Below, one piece after another: positions 39,712 through 46,730 of a DNA stretch of 64,000 bases; within the stretch, counting starts at the first letter, position 1, and each line of letters begins with the position of its first letter. The stretch lies in the NCBI GenBank assembly GCA_963738445.1, contig CAVTWS010000015.1:310001-374000 (forward strand), given 5' to 3'. The position numbers and the translations under genes are program-made. The DNA comes from CAVTWS01 sp963738445. Its GTDB lineage: Bacteria; Actinomycetota; Acidimicrobiia; Acidimicrobiales; SHLQ01. The notes beneath the pieces were generated by a model. The model saw only the letters and a list, made by a program, of their open reading frames with translations. It made no database searches and was not told where the DNA came from.

Positions 39712-40712
39712 TGGCGCCCCCCACCCGTACCAACGAACGCCCTGGCACCCGTGCCGAGGTCAAGTACGTGCGCAGCTCGGCCACCAAGGCCCGGGTCGTG
39801 CTCGACTTGATCCGCGGCCAGTCCTATGGCGAAGCCAGCGACGTCTTGAACTTCACCGAGCGCGACATCGCCAAGGTGATCAAGAAGTGCCTCGACTCCG
39901 CGGTGGCCAACGCCGAGCACAACGACGGCCTCGTGGCCGAGGAGCTGTTCATCACCGCGTGCTACGCCGACGAAGGACCGACCCTCAAGCGGTTCCGTCC
40001 CCGTGCACGTGGCCGCGCCACCCGAATCCGCAAGCGCACCTGCCACATCACGGTGATCGTGGCCCGCTACTCGACCGAGGAGCTCGACGAGCAGCGTCTC
40101 CGTCGTGGCACCCGGGGCTCGTCGAGTCAGGCAGCCGACGCCCGTCGCCGTCGCGTGGCCCAGAGCCGGGCGACCGCCGCGGCCCGGGCCGCCGAGCAGG
40201 ATCACGATCACGATCATGACCACGATCATGACCACGATCATGACCACGATCATGACCACGATCACGGTGGCGACGTTCAGGCTCTGGTGGAGACCGAGAC
40301 CGGGACGGCGACCGAGTTGTCCGACCGCGGCGACATGAGCGTCGAGGACACCGATACCGAGGCGAAGGCTCCGGTCGCCAAGGCGGCGACCAAGGCTCCG
40401 GCCGATACCGACGAGGCCGCGACTCCGGCTGCGGCCGATGCCGCTGACGCCGACCCCGCCAGCTCGGACGACGCCCCCTACGGAGCGGGGAGCGCCGCGC
40501 CGATCGGCGACGAGCTCGCTGCCCCGGACGGGTACGACATCAAGGGCAACGCCCAGTCGATGCTCTACCACGTGCCGGGCAGCCGGTACTACAAGGCCAC
40601 CAAGGCCGAGGTGTACTTCGCCACGGTCGAAGATGCGGAACGGGCCGGTTTCTCGGCCCCTGGGAGTGGAGCCGATGAAGAGAGCGCTGACGTGACCGAG
40701 GAAGAGGCCTGA
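39711..40712 (+). CDS. rplV: 50S ribosomal protein L22 with His-Asp repeat and C-terminal IKGN module
   Basis: Residues 1-125 are a complete L22 (VKYVRSSATKARVVLDLIRG; the tunnel hairpin ending RFRPRARGRATRIRKRTCHI). The protein then continues to 333 residues where L22 usually stops near 115-150. The tail has an Arg/Ala helix, eleven consecutive His-Asp pairs (residues 164-185), an acidic Ala-rich linker and a compact end module (GYDIKGNAQSMLYHVPGS, then RYYKATKAEVYFATVEDAERAGF). The module matches the small sunset-type domain seen at the ends of some actinobacterial proteins. The tail would emerge on the ribosome surface; its role is unknown. Confidence 0.93.
   Translation: MAPPTRTNERPGTRAEVKYVRSSATKARVVLDLIRGQSYGEASDVLNFTERDIAKVIKKCLDSAVANAEHNDGLVAEELFITACYADEGPTLKRFRPRARGRATRIRKRTCHITVIVARYSTEELDEQRLRRGTRGSSSQAADARRRRVAQSRATAAARAAEQDHDHDHDHDHDHDHDHDHDHDHGGDVQALVETETGTATELSDRGDMSVEDTDTEAKAPVAKAATKAPADTDEAATPAAADAADADPASSDDAPYGAGSAAPIGDELAAPDGYDIKGNAQSMLYHVPGSRYYKATKAEVYFATVEDAERAGFSAPGSGADEESADVTEEEA
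40200..40265 (+). repeat. His-Asp coding repeat in rplV
   Basis: Two GATCAC hexamers, four exact copies of GATCATGACCAC and one more GATCAC make 66 bp coding 11 Asp-His pairs. The 12-bp unit alternates His codons CAT and CAC and Asp codons GAT and GAC, so the DNA repeat is longer than the peptide repeat, a mark of recent expansion. Confidence 0.95.
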
Positions 40713-40713
40713 G

Positions 40714-41640
40714 ATGGGACAGAAGGTCAATCCCTACGGGTTCCGACTCGGGGTCACCACCGACTGGAAGTCCCGTTGGTTCGCCGATCGCCAGGAGTAC
40801 GCGGACTACCTCATCGAGGACTGGAAGATCCGCGACTTCATCATGAAGCGCCTGCCCCACGCGGCCATCTCCCGCATCGAGGTCGAGCGCACCCGTGACA
40901 AGCTCCGGATCGATGTGCACACGGCCCGTCCGGGGATCGTCATCGGCCGCAAAGGCGCGGAGGCCGACCGCCTTCGCACCGGTCTCGCCGAGCTGACCGG
41001 CAACAACGCCATGAAGCTCATCATCAACGAGATCAAAGAACCCGAGCTGGACGCCGCCTTGATCGCTCAAGGTGTCGCCGATCAGCTCCAGGGCCGGATC
41101 GCCTTTCGCCGGGCCATGAAGCGCGCCGTCCAGAACGCTCAGAAGGCCGGCGCCCTCGGCGTGCGGGTCCAGTGCTCTGGTCGCCTCGGAGGCGCCGAGA
41201 TGAGCCGCACCGAGTGGTACCGCGAAGGACGCGTGCCGCTGCACACGCTTCGGGCCGACATCGATTACGGCTTCCGCGAAGCCCACACCACCGCGGGTCG
41301 CATCGGCGTCAAGGTATGGCTGTACAAGGGCGAGATCCTGCCCTACAAGGCTCAGGTCGAGGACAAGATCAGCCGCGAGGCGGCCATGGCCGCCGGTGAC
41401 AGCGCGGCGCCGGCACGCCCCCGCAAGGTCGTCTCCTCGGCCGCGGCCCGGCGCCGCCCGGCGGGCGAAGGCACCGACATCGCCGAGCTGGCCGACGCTC
41501 CGGTCGAAGAACCAGAAGTCACGCCTCTCGTCAAGGAGGCCGACCCCGAGCTCGAACGACTCCTCGCTGAGGAGGAGGAGATCGAGCGCTCCACCCGCGA
41601 GCACCACGAGGCCCCGCACTTCCGCCTCGGTGATGACTGA
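40714..41640 (+). CDS. rpsC: 30S ribosomal protein S3 with acidic tail
   Basis: S3 has 308 residues. The KH domain (VIGRKGAEADRLRTGL) and the C-terminal S3 domain (GRLGGAEMSRTEWYREGRVP, then ADIDYGF) are normal; S3 lines the mRNA entry site. From about residue 228 a tail of 80 residues follows, first basic, then acidic (PELERLLAEEEEIERS). Many actinobacterial S3 proteins have tails, though this one is long. ATG 40714 starts one base after the rplV stop. Confidence 0.96.
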   Translation: MGQKVNPYGFRLGVTTDWKSRWFADRQEYADYLIEDWKIRDFIMKRLPHAAISRIEVERTRDKLRIDVHTARPGIVIGRKGAEADRLRTGLAELTGNNAMKLIINEIKEPELDAALIAQGVADQLQGRIAFRRAMKRAVQNAQKAGALGVRVQCSGRLGGAEMSRTEWYREGRVPLHTLRADIDYGFREAHTTAGRIGVKVWLYKGEILPYKAQVEDKISREAAMAAGDSAAPARPRKVVSSAAARRRPAGEGTDIAELADAPVEEPEVTPLVKEADPELERLLAEEEEIERSTREHHEAPHFRLGDD

Positions 41641-41657
41641 GGACGGAGGGACCACTC

Positions 41658-42074
41658 ATGTTGATGCCCAGGAAGATCCGGCACCGCAAGCACCATCGGG
41701 GGCGTACCCGTGGTGTCTCGAAAGGTGCCACGTCGGTGAGCTTCGGCGAGTTCGGTATTCAGGCTCTCGAGCCGGGCTGGATCTCAGCTCGTCAGATCGA
41801 AGCCGCCCGTATCGCCATGACCCGCCACATCCGCCGCGGCGGAAAGGTGTGGATCAACATCTTCCCCGACAAACCGGTCACCGAGAAGCCCGCCGAGACC
41901 CGTATGGGTTCGGGCAAGGGCAACCCGGAGCGGTGGGTCGCCGTCGTCCGCCCGGGTCGAGTGCTGTTCGAGCTCTCGTACCACGACAAGGCCGTCGCCC
42001 GAGCCGCCATCGAGCGGGCCATCCAGAAGCTCCCCATCAAGGCTCGTTTCATCGAGCGTGAGGACGGTTTCTAG
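41658..42074 (+). CDS. rplP: 50S ribosomal protein L16
   Basis: The 138-residue L16 sits at the A site of the 50S subunit. It shows MLMPRKIRHRKHHRGRTRG and the signature IFPDKPVTEKPAETRMGSGKG. The start ATG 41658 follows GGACGGAGGGACC. Length and order (rpsC-rplP-rpmC) are standard. Confidence 0.97.
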   Translation: MLMPRKIRHRKHHRGRTRGVSKGATSVSFGEFGIQALEPGWISARQIEAARIAMTRHIRRGGKVWINIFPDKPVTEKPAETRMGSGKGNPERWVAVVRPGRVLFELSYHDKAVARAAIERAIQKLPIKARFIEREDGF

Positions 42075-42077
42075 ACC

Positions 42078-42293
42078 ATGGCCAAGACCAAGACCATCAC
42101 CGACCTGTCTGATGCGGATCTGCTGACGACCCTGGCCGAGACCCGCGAGGAGCTGTTCAACCTGCGCTTCCAGCTCGTCACCGGCCAGCTCGACAACTCA
42201 GCCCGCATCAGCCATGTCAAGAAGCAGGTGGCCCGACTCCTCACCGAGTTGCGGGCCCGTGAGATCGCCGCCGCCGAGGCGCTCGACGCGTAG
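42078..42293 (+). CDS. rpmC: 50S ribosomal protein L29
   Basis: L29 is a 71-residue two-helix protein near the tunnel exit, contacting L23 and docking SRP and trigger factor. The signature ETREELFNLRFQLVTGQLDN and ISHVKKQVARLLTELRARE are clear. It starts 3 nt after the rplP stop. Confidence 0.95.
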   Translation: MAKTKTITDLSDADLLTTLAETREELFNLRFQLVTGQLDNSARISHVKKQVARLLTELRAREIAAAEALDA

Positions 42294-42309
42294 GCGAGGA
42301 GACAACACC

Positions 42310-42597
42310 ATGGCCGAGACAACCAACGAGACCGAAACCACCGAACGCCCGAACCGCCGCAAGGTTCGTGAGGGCGTGGTGCTGTCGACGTCGATGAACA
42401 AGACCGCGGTGATCACCACCATCGATCGAGTTCGTCACCGTCGCTACAGCAAGACGATGCAGCGCACCAGCCGGCTGTACATCCACGACGAGAACAACGA
42501 GCTGCAGCCGGGCGACCGGGTACGGGTCCAGGAGACCCGGCCCCTGTCGAAGCTGAAGCGCTGGCGTCTCGTCGAAGTCATCGAGAAGGCGAAGTGA
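42310..42597 (+). CDS. rpsQ: 30S ribosomal protein S17
   Basis: The 95-residue S17 has a short polar extension (MAETTNETETTERPN) before the conserved RRKVREGVVLSTSMNKTAV. The OB-fold signature HDENNELQPGDRVRVQETRP follows. It binds 16S rRNA helices 7 and 11. ATG 42310 has GGCGAGGAGA upstream; no earlier start gives a sensible N-terminus. Confidence 0.96.
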   Translation: MAETTNETETTERPNRRKVREGVVLSTSMNKTAVITTIDRVRHRRYSKTMQRTSRLYIHDENNELQPGDRVRVQETRPLSKLKRWRLVEVIEKAK

Positions 42598-42598
42598 C

Positions 42599-42967
42599 AT
42601 GATCCAGCAGGAAACCCGACTCCGGGTGGCCGACAACTCGGGTGCACGAGAGGTGTTGTGCATCAAGGTTCTCGGCGGCACCCGTCGTCGCTACGCCTCC
42701 ATCGGAGATGTCTTCGTCGCCACCGTCAAGGACGCGACGCCGGGCGCCGCCGTCAAGAAGGGCGACGTCGTGAAATGCGTCGTCGTGCGGACCAAGAAGG
42801 AGGTCCGTCGACCCGACGGCTCCTACATCCGTTTCGACGACAACGCCGCCGTGATCATCAACGAGCAGAAGCAGCCGCGTGGCACCCGCATCTTCGGCCC
42901 GGTGGGCCGTGAGCTGCGGGACAAGAAGTTCATGCGCATCGTCTCGCTCGCCCCGGAGGTGCTGTGA
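42599..42967 (+). CDS. rplN: 50S ribosomal protein L14
   Basis: The 122-residue L14 contacts L19 and the 16S rRNA in a subunit bridge. MIQQETRLRVADNSGAREVL and GTRIFGPVGRELRDKKFMRI are typical. It ends with SLAPEVL-stop. The last bases, including a ribosome-binding site, are duplicated downstream (see 42953). Confidence 0.97.
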   Translation: MIQQETRLRVADNSGAREVLCIKVLGGTRRRYASIGDVFVATVKDATPGAAVKKGDVVKCVVVRTKKEVRRPDGSYIRFDDNAAVIINEQKQPRGTRIFGPVGRELRDKKFMRIVSLAPEVL

Positions 42968-42995
42968 TGGCTGAAGCACCGGAGGTGCTGTGATG
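42953..42995 (+). repeat. Duplicated stop/start junction with an 8-codon mini-ORF between rplN and rplX
   Basis: The 17-mer CCGGAGGTGCTGTGATG occurs at 42953-42969 and 42979-42995, a 26-bp period. Each copy carries a GGAGG, a stop and an ATG. Between them lies ATG 42967 to stop 42993, coding MAEAPEVL, whose end copies the L14 C-terminus. Ribosomes would terminate and restart twice before rplX. Confidence 0.85.
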
Positions 42996-43307
42996 AAGAT
43001 CCGCAAAGGTGACCGGGTGCAGGTGCTGTCCGGCAAGGACCGCGGCAAGGAAGGCGTGGTATCCCGCGCTCTCCCGAAGGCCGACAAGGTGATCGTCGAC
43101 GGCGTGAACATCGCCCGCAAGCACCAGAAGCCCACGCGCCAGAGCCAGCAGGGCGGCATCATCGAAAAGGACATGCCGATTCACGTGTCGAATGTCGCCA
43201 TCGTCAGCCCCGGCGACGGCAAGCCCACCCGGGTGGGGTACCGGATCACGACCGAGGGTCTCAAGATCCGGGTCTGCAAGCGGACGGGGGTGGACCTCGA
43301 TGCCTGA
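42993..43307 (+). CDS. rplX: 50S ribosomal protein L24
   Basis: The 104-residue L24 begins folding of 23S rRNA. The KOW motif is visible (KIRKGDRVQVLSGKDRGKEG). ATG 42993 shares a base with the stop of the mini-ORF and has GGAGG 8 nt upstream; GTG 42990 is less likely. It overlaps rplE by 8 nt. Confidence 0.96.
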   Translation: MKIRKGDRVQVLSGKDRGKEGVVSRALPKADKVIVDGVNIARKHQKPTRQSQQGGIIEKDMPIHVSNVAIVSPGDGKPTRVGYRITTEGLKIRVCKRTGVDLDA

Positions 43308-43869
43308 GACCATGACCAACGCAGTCCCGCGGATGAAGCTGCTGTACGTCTCGGAGATCCGGGGTCAGCTCAAGGATCAGCTCGAGCTGCCCAACATCAT
43401 GATGGTGCCCAGGCTCGACAAGATCGTGCTGAACATGGGCGTCGGCAAAGCGGTGGCGCAGGCCAAGTTGCTCGACGGTGCGGTCTCGGACCTCACGTTG
43501 ATCGCCGGCCAGAAGCCGATCATCACCCGAGCCAAGAAGTCGCTCGCCAGTTTCAAGCTCCGTGAGGGCATGCCGATCGGCGCCAAGGTCACACTTCGGG
43601 GTGACCGCATGTACGAGTTCTTCGACCGACTCGTCAGCCTGGCGATCCCGCGCATTCGTGACTTCCGCGGGCTCCCGCCGCGGGCGTTCGATGGCCACGG
43701 CAACTACACCTTCGGCGTGACCGAACAGCTCATGTTTCCGGAGATCGACTACGACCGTGTCGACTCCACGCGTGGAATGGACATCACCCTGGTGACCACT
43801 GCCAAGACCGATCAGCATGCCAGAGCGTTGCTCGACGCTTTCGGCTTCCCGTTTCGACGTGAGGGGTAA
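43300..43869 (+). CDS. rplE: 50S ribosomal protein L5
   Basis: The 189-residue L5 binds 5S rRNA and contacts the P-site tRNA. Signatures are VPRLDKIVLNMGVGKAV, KLREGMPIGAKVTLRG and RVDSTRGMDITLVTTAKTD. ATG 43300 lies inside the rplX end; ATG 43312 (MTNAVPRMK) is the alternative start. Length agrees with actinobacterial L5. Confidence 0.96.
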   Translation: MPETMTNAVPRMKLLYVSEIRGQLKDQLELPNIMMVPRLDKIVLNMGVGKAVAQAKLLDGAVSDLTLIAGQKPIITRAKKSLASFKLREGMPIGAKVTLRGDRMYEFFDRLVSLAIPRIRDFRGLPPRAFDGHGNYTFGVTEQLMFPEIDYDRVDSTRGMDITLVTTAKTDQHARALLDAFGFPFRREG

Positions 43870-43872
43870 GCG

Positions 43873-44058
43873 ATGGCGAAGAAAGCGCTCATCAACAAGC
43901 AGCAGAAGACCCCCAAGTTCAAGGTCCGTGCCTACACGCGCTGCCGGCGCTGTGGCCGGCCCAAGGCGGTCTACCGCAAGTACGGCCTGTGTCGCATCTG
44001 TCTGCGCGACCTGGCCCACGCCGGAGAGATTCCCGGCGTGACCAAGGCGAGCTGGTGA
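43873..44058 (+). CDS. rpsN: 30S ribosomal protein S14, zinc type
   Basis: This is the short (61-residue) zinc-binding form of S14, with Cys-x2-Cys pairs at CRRC and CRIC flanking GRPKAVYRKYGL. It sits in the spc operon between rplE and rpsH. Long zinc-free S14 forms are the alternative paralogue in some actinobacteria, and none is seen here. Confidence 0.96.
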   Translation: MAKKALINKQQKTPKFKVRAYTRCRRCGRPKAVYRKYGLCRICLRDLAHAGEIPGVTKASW

Positions 44059-44073
44059 GGGAGGTACGTTCCA

Positions 44074-44478
44074 ATGACGATGTCTGACCCCATCGCCGAC
44101 ATGCTCACCCGGATCCGCAACGCCAACCTGGCGATGCACGACGAAGTGATCATGCCGTGCTCCAAGATGAAGGAATCGCTGGCTGAGGTCCTCAAACGTG
44201 AGGGCTACATCCGCGACTTCTCCGTCGAAGATGACCCCATCCGGCCGGGCAACCGCCTGCGCATCGTGCTGAAGTACTCGGCCGAGCGCGAGCGGGTGAT
44301 CTCCGGTATCAAGCGGGTCTCCAAGCCCGGACTCCGGGTGTACAGCAAGTCCACAGAGGTCCAGCGGGTGCTGGGCGGCCTAGGTGTTGCCGTCCTGTCC
44401 ACCAGCAAGGGCCTGATGACCGACCGTGAAGCTCGCCGCAACCGCATGGGCGGCGAAGTGATCTGTCACGTCTGGTGA
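44074..44478 (+). CDS. rpsH: 30S ribosomal protein S8
   Basis: S8 (134 residues) binds the central domain of 16S rRNA and in enteric bacteria represses the spc operon. It opens MTMSDPIADMLTRIRNANLA and has the signature GGLGVAVLSTSKGLMTDREA. ATG 44074 is used; ATG 44080 is two codons later. GGGAGG lies upstream. Confidence 0.97.
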   Translation: MTMSDPIADMLTRIRNANLAMHDEVIMPCSKMKESLAEVLKREGYIRDFSVEDDPIRPGNRLRIVLKYSAERERVISGIKRVSKPGLRVYSKSTEVQRVLGGLGVAVLSTSKGLMTDREARRNRMGGEVICHVW

Positions 44479-44488
44479 GGATTCTCGT

Positions 44489-45033
44489 ATGTCTCGTATA
44501 GGAAGAGCCCCCATCCCCGTGCCGGCTGGCGTCACCGTCAGTGTCGACAACCGCACGGTCACGGTGAAGGGACCCAACGGCACGCTCAGTCATGAGCCGC
44601 GGGCGACGTCTCGGTGCGCAACGACGACGGCATCGTCGTCGTCGAGCGCGCCAACGATGAGCGCCAGAGTCGGGCCCTCCATGGGTTGACCCGGTCGTTG
44701 GTCAACAACATGGTGACCGGGGTGTCACAGGGCTTCCGCAAGGAGCTCGAGATCGTCGGCGTCGGTTACCGTGCCGCCGCTCCCAACCCCGGAACGCTGG
44801 AGCTGGCCCTCGGGTTCAGCCACCCGGTGAAGGTCACGGCGCCTGAGGGCGTCACCTTCGAGGTCCCGCAACAGACACGCATCGCCGTGCTGGGGGTCGA
44901 CAAGCAGAAGGTCGGTCAGGTGGCCGCCGATATCCGATCCATCCGCCCACCCGAGCCCTACAAGGGCAAGGGCGTGCGTTACGCCGGCGAGCACGTCGCT
45001 CGTAAGGCCGGCAAGGCAGGCAAGGGACGATGA
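44489..45033 (+). CDS. rplF: 50S ribosomal protein L6 (frame-disrupted)
   Basis: ATG 44489 gives MSRIGRAPIPVPAGVTVSVD and TVTVKGPNGTLSHEPR, the start of L6. The frame is then lost at GGG 44601-44603. One more G gives RGDVSVRNDDGIVVVERAN and a normal protein of about 181 residues ending in the L6 signature RPPEPYKGKGVRYAGE. L6 is essential for 50S assembly, so the break is very likely an error in the sequence. The stop overlaps the rplR start (ATGA). Confidence 0.93.
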
Positions 45034-45389
45034 GCGCTCTCGATACTCGCAAGGCGCGCATCCGACGTCACCGCCGGGTTCGCAAGAAGGTGCAAGGCAC
45101 CCCGACCCGACCACGCCTCGCGGTGTTCCGGTCGAACCGGCACATCTACGCCCAGGTGATCGACGACAAGGCCGGCCGCACCATCGCCGAAGCCTCGACC
45201 CTCGATACCGACCTGCGCAGCGGCGCGACCGGCAACGCGTCGGCTGCGGCCGAGGTGGGTCGCCTGGTGGCCGAGCGGGCCAAGGCCGCCGGCATCGACT
45301 CGGTCGTCTTCGACCGGGGCGGTTTCCTCTATCACGGACGGGTGGCGGCGCTGGCCGACGCCGCTCGGGCCGCCGGACTGGAGTTCTGA
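45030..45389 (+). CDS. rplR: 50S ribosomal protein L18
   Basis: L18 (119 residues) binds 5S rRNA. It has the basic N-terminal arm (ARIRRHRRVRKKVQG) and the core (PRLAVFRSNRHIYAQVIDD; FDRGGFLYHGRVAALADAAR). The start overlaps the rplF stop by 4 nt. The length is standard. Confidence 0.97.
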   Translation: MSALDTRKARIRRHRRVRKKVQGTPTRPRLAVFRSNRHIYAQVIDDKAGRTIAEASTLDTDLRSGATGNASAAAEVGRLVAERAKAAGIDSVVFDRGGFLYHGRVAALADAARAAGLEF

Positions 45390-45390
45390 C

Positions 45391-45966
45391 ATGGCGACCG
45401 ATCGAATGACCGAGGGCGAAGCCCAACTGCGCGAGTCGCGGGTCATCCACATCAACCGCGTGGCCAAGGTGGTCAAGGGCGGTCGCCGGTTCTCGTTCAC
45501 CGCTCTGGTGGTGATCGGTGACGGCGCCGGCCGGGTCGGCCTCGGGTACGGCAAGGCCAAAGAGGTGCCGCTGGCCATCCAGAAGGGCACCGAAGAAGCC
45601 AAGCGCAACCTGTTCAAGGTTGCGTTGGCCGGCACGACCATCGTCCACCCGGTCATCGGCATCCAAGGTGCCGGCCGGGTGATGCTCAAGCCCGCCGCGC
45701 CCGGTACGGGCGTGATCGCCGGCGGTGCGGCCCGGATCATCCTCGAAGAGGCGGGTATCCACGACGTGTTGTGCAAGTCGTTGCAGTCGTCGAACCACAT
45801 CAACGTCGCCCGGGCGACGATTGCGGGATTGAAGGCGCTGAAGCGGCCCGACAAGATCGCCGCCCTCCGTGATCTCGATCCTGAGGACTGCGTTCCGGGT
45901 GCCCTGCTGCACGCGTACCGCCGGGCCGAGAGCGGGCTCACCCATGAGGCAGGAGCGGCCCACTGA
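45391..45966 (+). CDS. rpsE: 30S ribosomal protein S5
   Basis: The 191-residue S5 helps decoding fidelity and has mRNA helicase activity with S3 and S4. It shows RVAKVVKGGRRFSFTALVVI and the signature GYGKAKEVPLAIQKGTEEAK. ATG 45391 starts 1 nt after the rplR stop. It overlaps rpmD by one base. Confidence 0.97.
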   Translation: MATDRMTEGEAQLRESRVIHINRVAKVVKGGRRFSFTALVVIGDGAGRVGLGYGKAKEVPLAIQKGTEEAKRNLFKVALAGTTIVHPVIGIQGAGRVMLKPAAPGTGVIAGGAARIILEEAGIHDVLCKSLQSSNHINVARATIAGLKALKRPDKIAALRDLDPEDCVPGALLHAYRRAESGLTHEAGAAH

Positions 45967-46154
45967 TGGCGTCGAAGCTCAAGATCACCCAGATCCGGTC
46001 CGGCATCGGCACCAAGCCCAAACAGCGCGGCACGTTCCGCGCGCTGGGGCTCGGTCGCATCGGTAAGAGCCGGACCCATGAGGATCGCCCCGAGACCCGG
46101 GGCATGATCGCTCGTGTTCCGCACCTGATCGACGTCCAGGAGGTCGACGAGTGA
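45966..46154 (+). CDS. rpmD: 50S ribosomal protein L30
   Basis: L30 is a 62-residue protein with KLKITQIRSGIGTKPKQRGT and LRALGLGRIGKS-like core (FRALGLGRIGKSRTHED). It shares its first base with the rpsE stop and its last four with rplO. Length and context are standard for the spc operon. Confidence 0.95.
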   Translation: MASKLKITQIRSGIGTKPKQRGTFRALGLGRIGKSRTHEDRPETRGMIARVPHLIDVQEVDE

Positions 46155-46639
46155 AAATCCATGATCTCGCACCGGCCCCCGGCGCCCACAAATCCCGCAA
46201 GCGAGTGGGTCGAGGCATCGGTGGCAAGGGCGGCAAGACCGCCGGCCGCGGCACCAAGGGTCAGAAGGCCCGCAACACCGTGGCGCCCATGTTCGAGGGC
46301 GGTCAGATGCCCCTCACCCAGCGGGTCCCGAAGCTCAAGGGCTTCACCAACCCGTTCCGGATCGAGTACCAGGCGATCAACCTCGATGTGGTCAACGACT
46401 GCGGTCTCGACGAGGTCACGCCCGACGCGCTCTATGCCAAGGGTCTCATCTCGAAAGGCGCGTTGGTCAAGGTCCTCGGACGCGGTGAGTTGAGCCGCGC
46501 CGTCACCGTCAAGGCCCATGCGTTCTCGAAGTCGGCTGAAGCTGCAGTGGTCGCCTCAGGCGGTACCACCGAGATCGTTGCCAAGCCCTACGGCGACCGT
46601 CGCCCGCCCGCCAAGGGCAACGCCCACACCAACCGCTGA
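46151..46639 (+). CDS. rplO: 50S ribosomal protein L15
   Basis: L15 (162 residues) starts at GTG 46151 within the rpmD end. The glycine-rich basic N-terminus (GAHKSRKRVGRGIGGKGGKT) runs deep into 23S rRNA, followed by GQMPLTQRVPKLKGFTN. The C-terminus is normal. A 91-nt gap with its own promoter separates it from secY. Confidence 0.96.
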   Translation: MKIHDLAPAPGAHKSRKRVGRGIGGKGGKTAGRGTKGQKARNTVAPMFEGGQMPLTQRVPKLKGFTNPFRIEYQAINLDVVNDCGLDEVTPDALYAKGLISKGALVKVLGRGELSRAVTVKAHAFSKSAEAAVVASGGTTEIVAKPYGDRRPPAKGNAHTNR

Positions 46640-46689
46640 TCCGTCAGATCTCGTCCGCAGGCGCGGGCCGGGCTCCTTCGGGGACCGGC

Positions 46690-46695
46690 TAGCGT
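46690..46695 (+). promoter_or_regulatory. -10 box upstream of secY
   Basis: TAGCGT lies in the rplO-secY gap. It is the same hexamer used before acpS and infA. GTG 46701, 5 nt later, is in frame with secY, so both a leaderless start and a short-leader start at 46731 are possible. Confidence 0.4.
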
Positions 46696-46730
46696 CGTCG
46701 GTGGGATTGCTCGAACCTGGGAGGGCCGTC

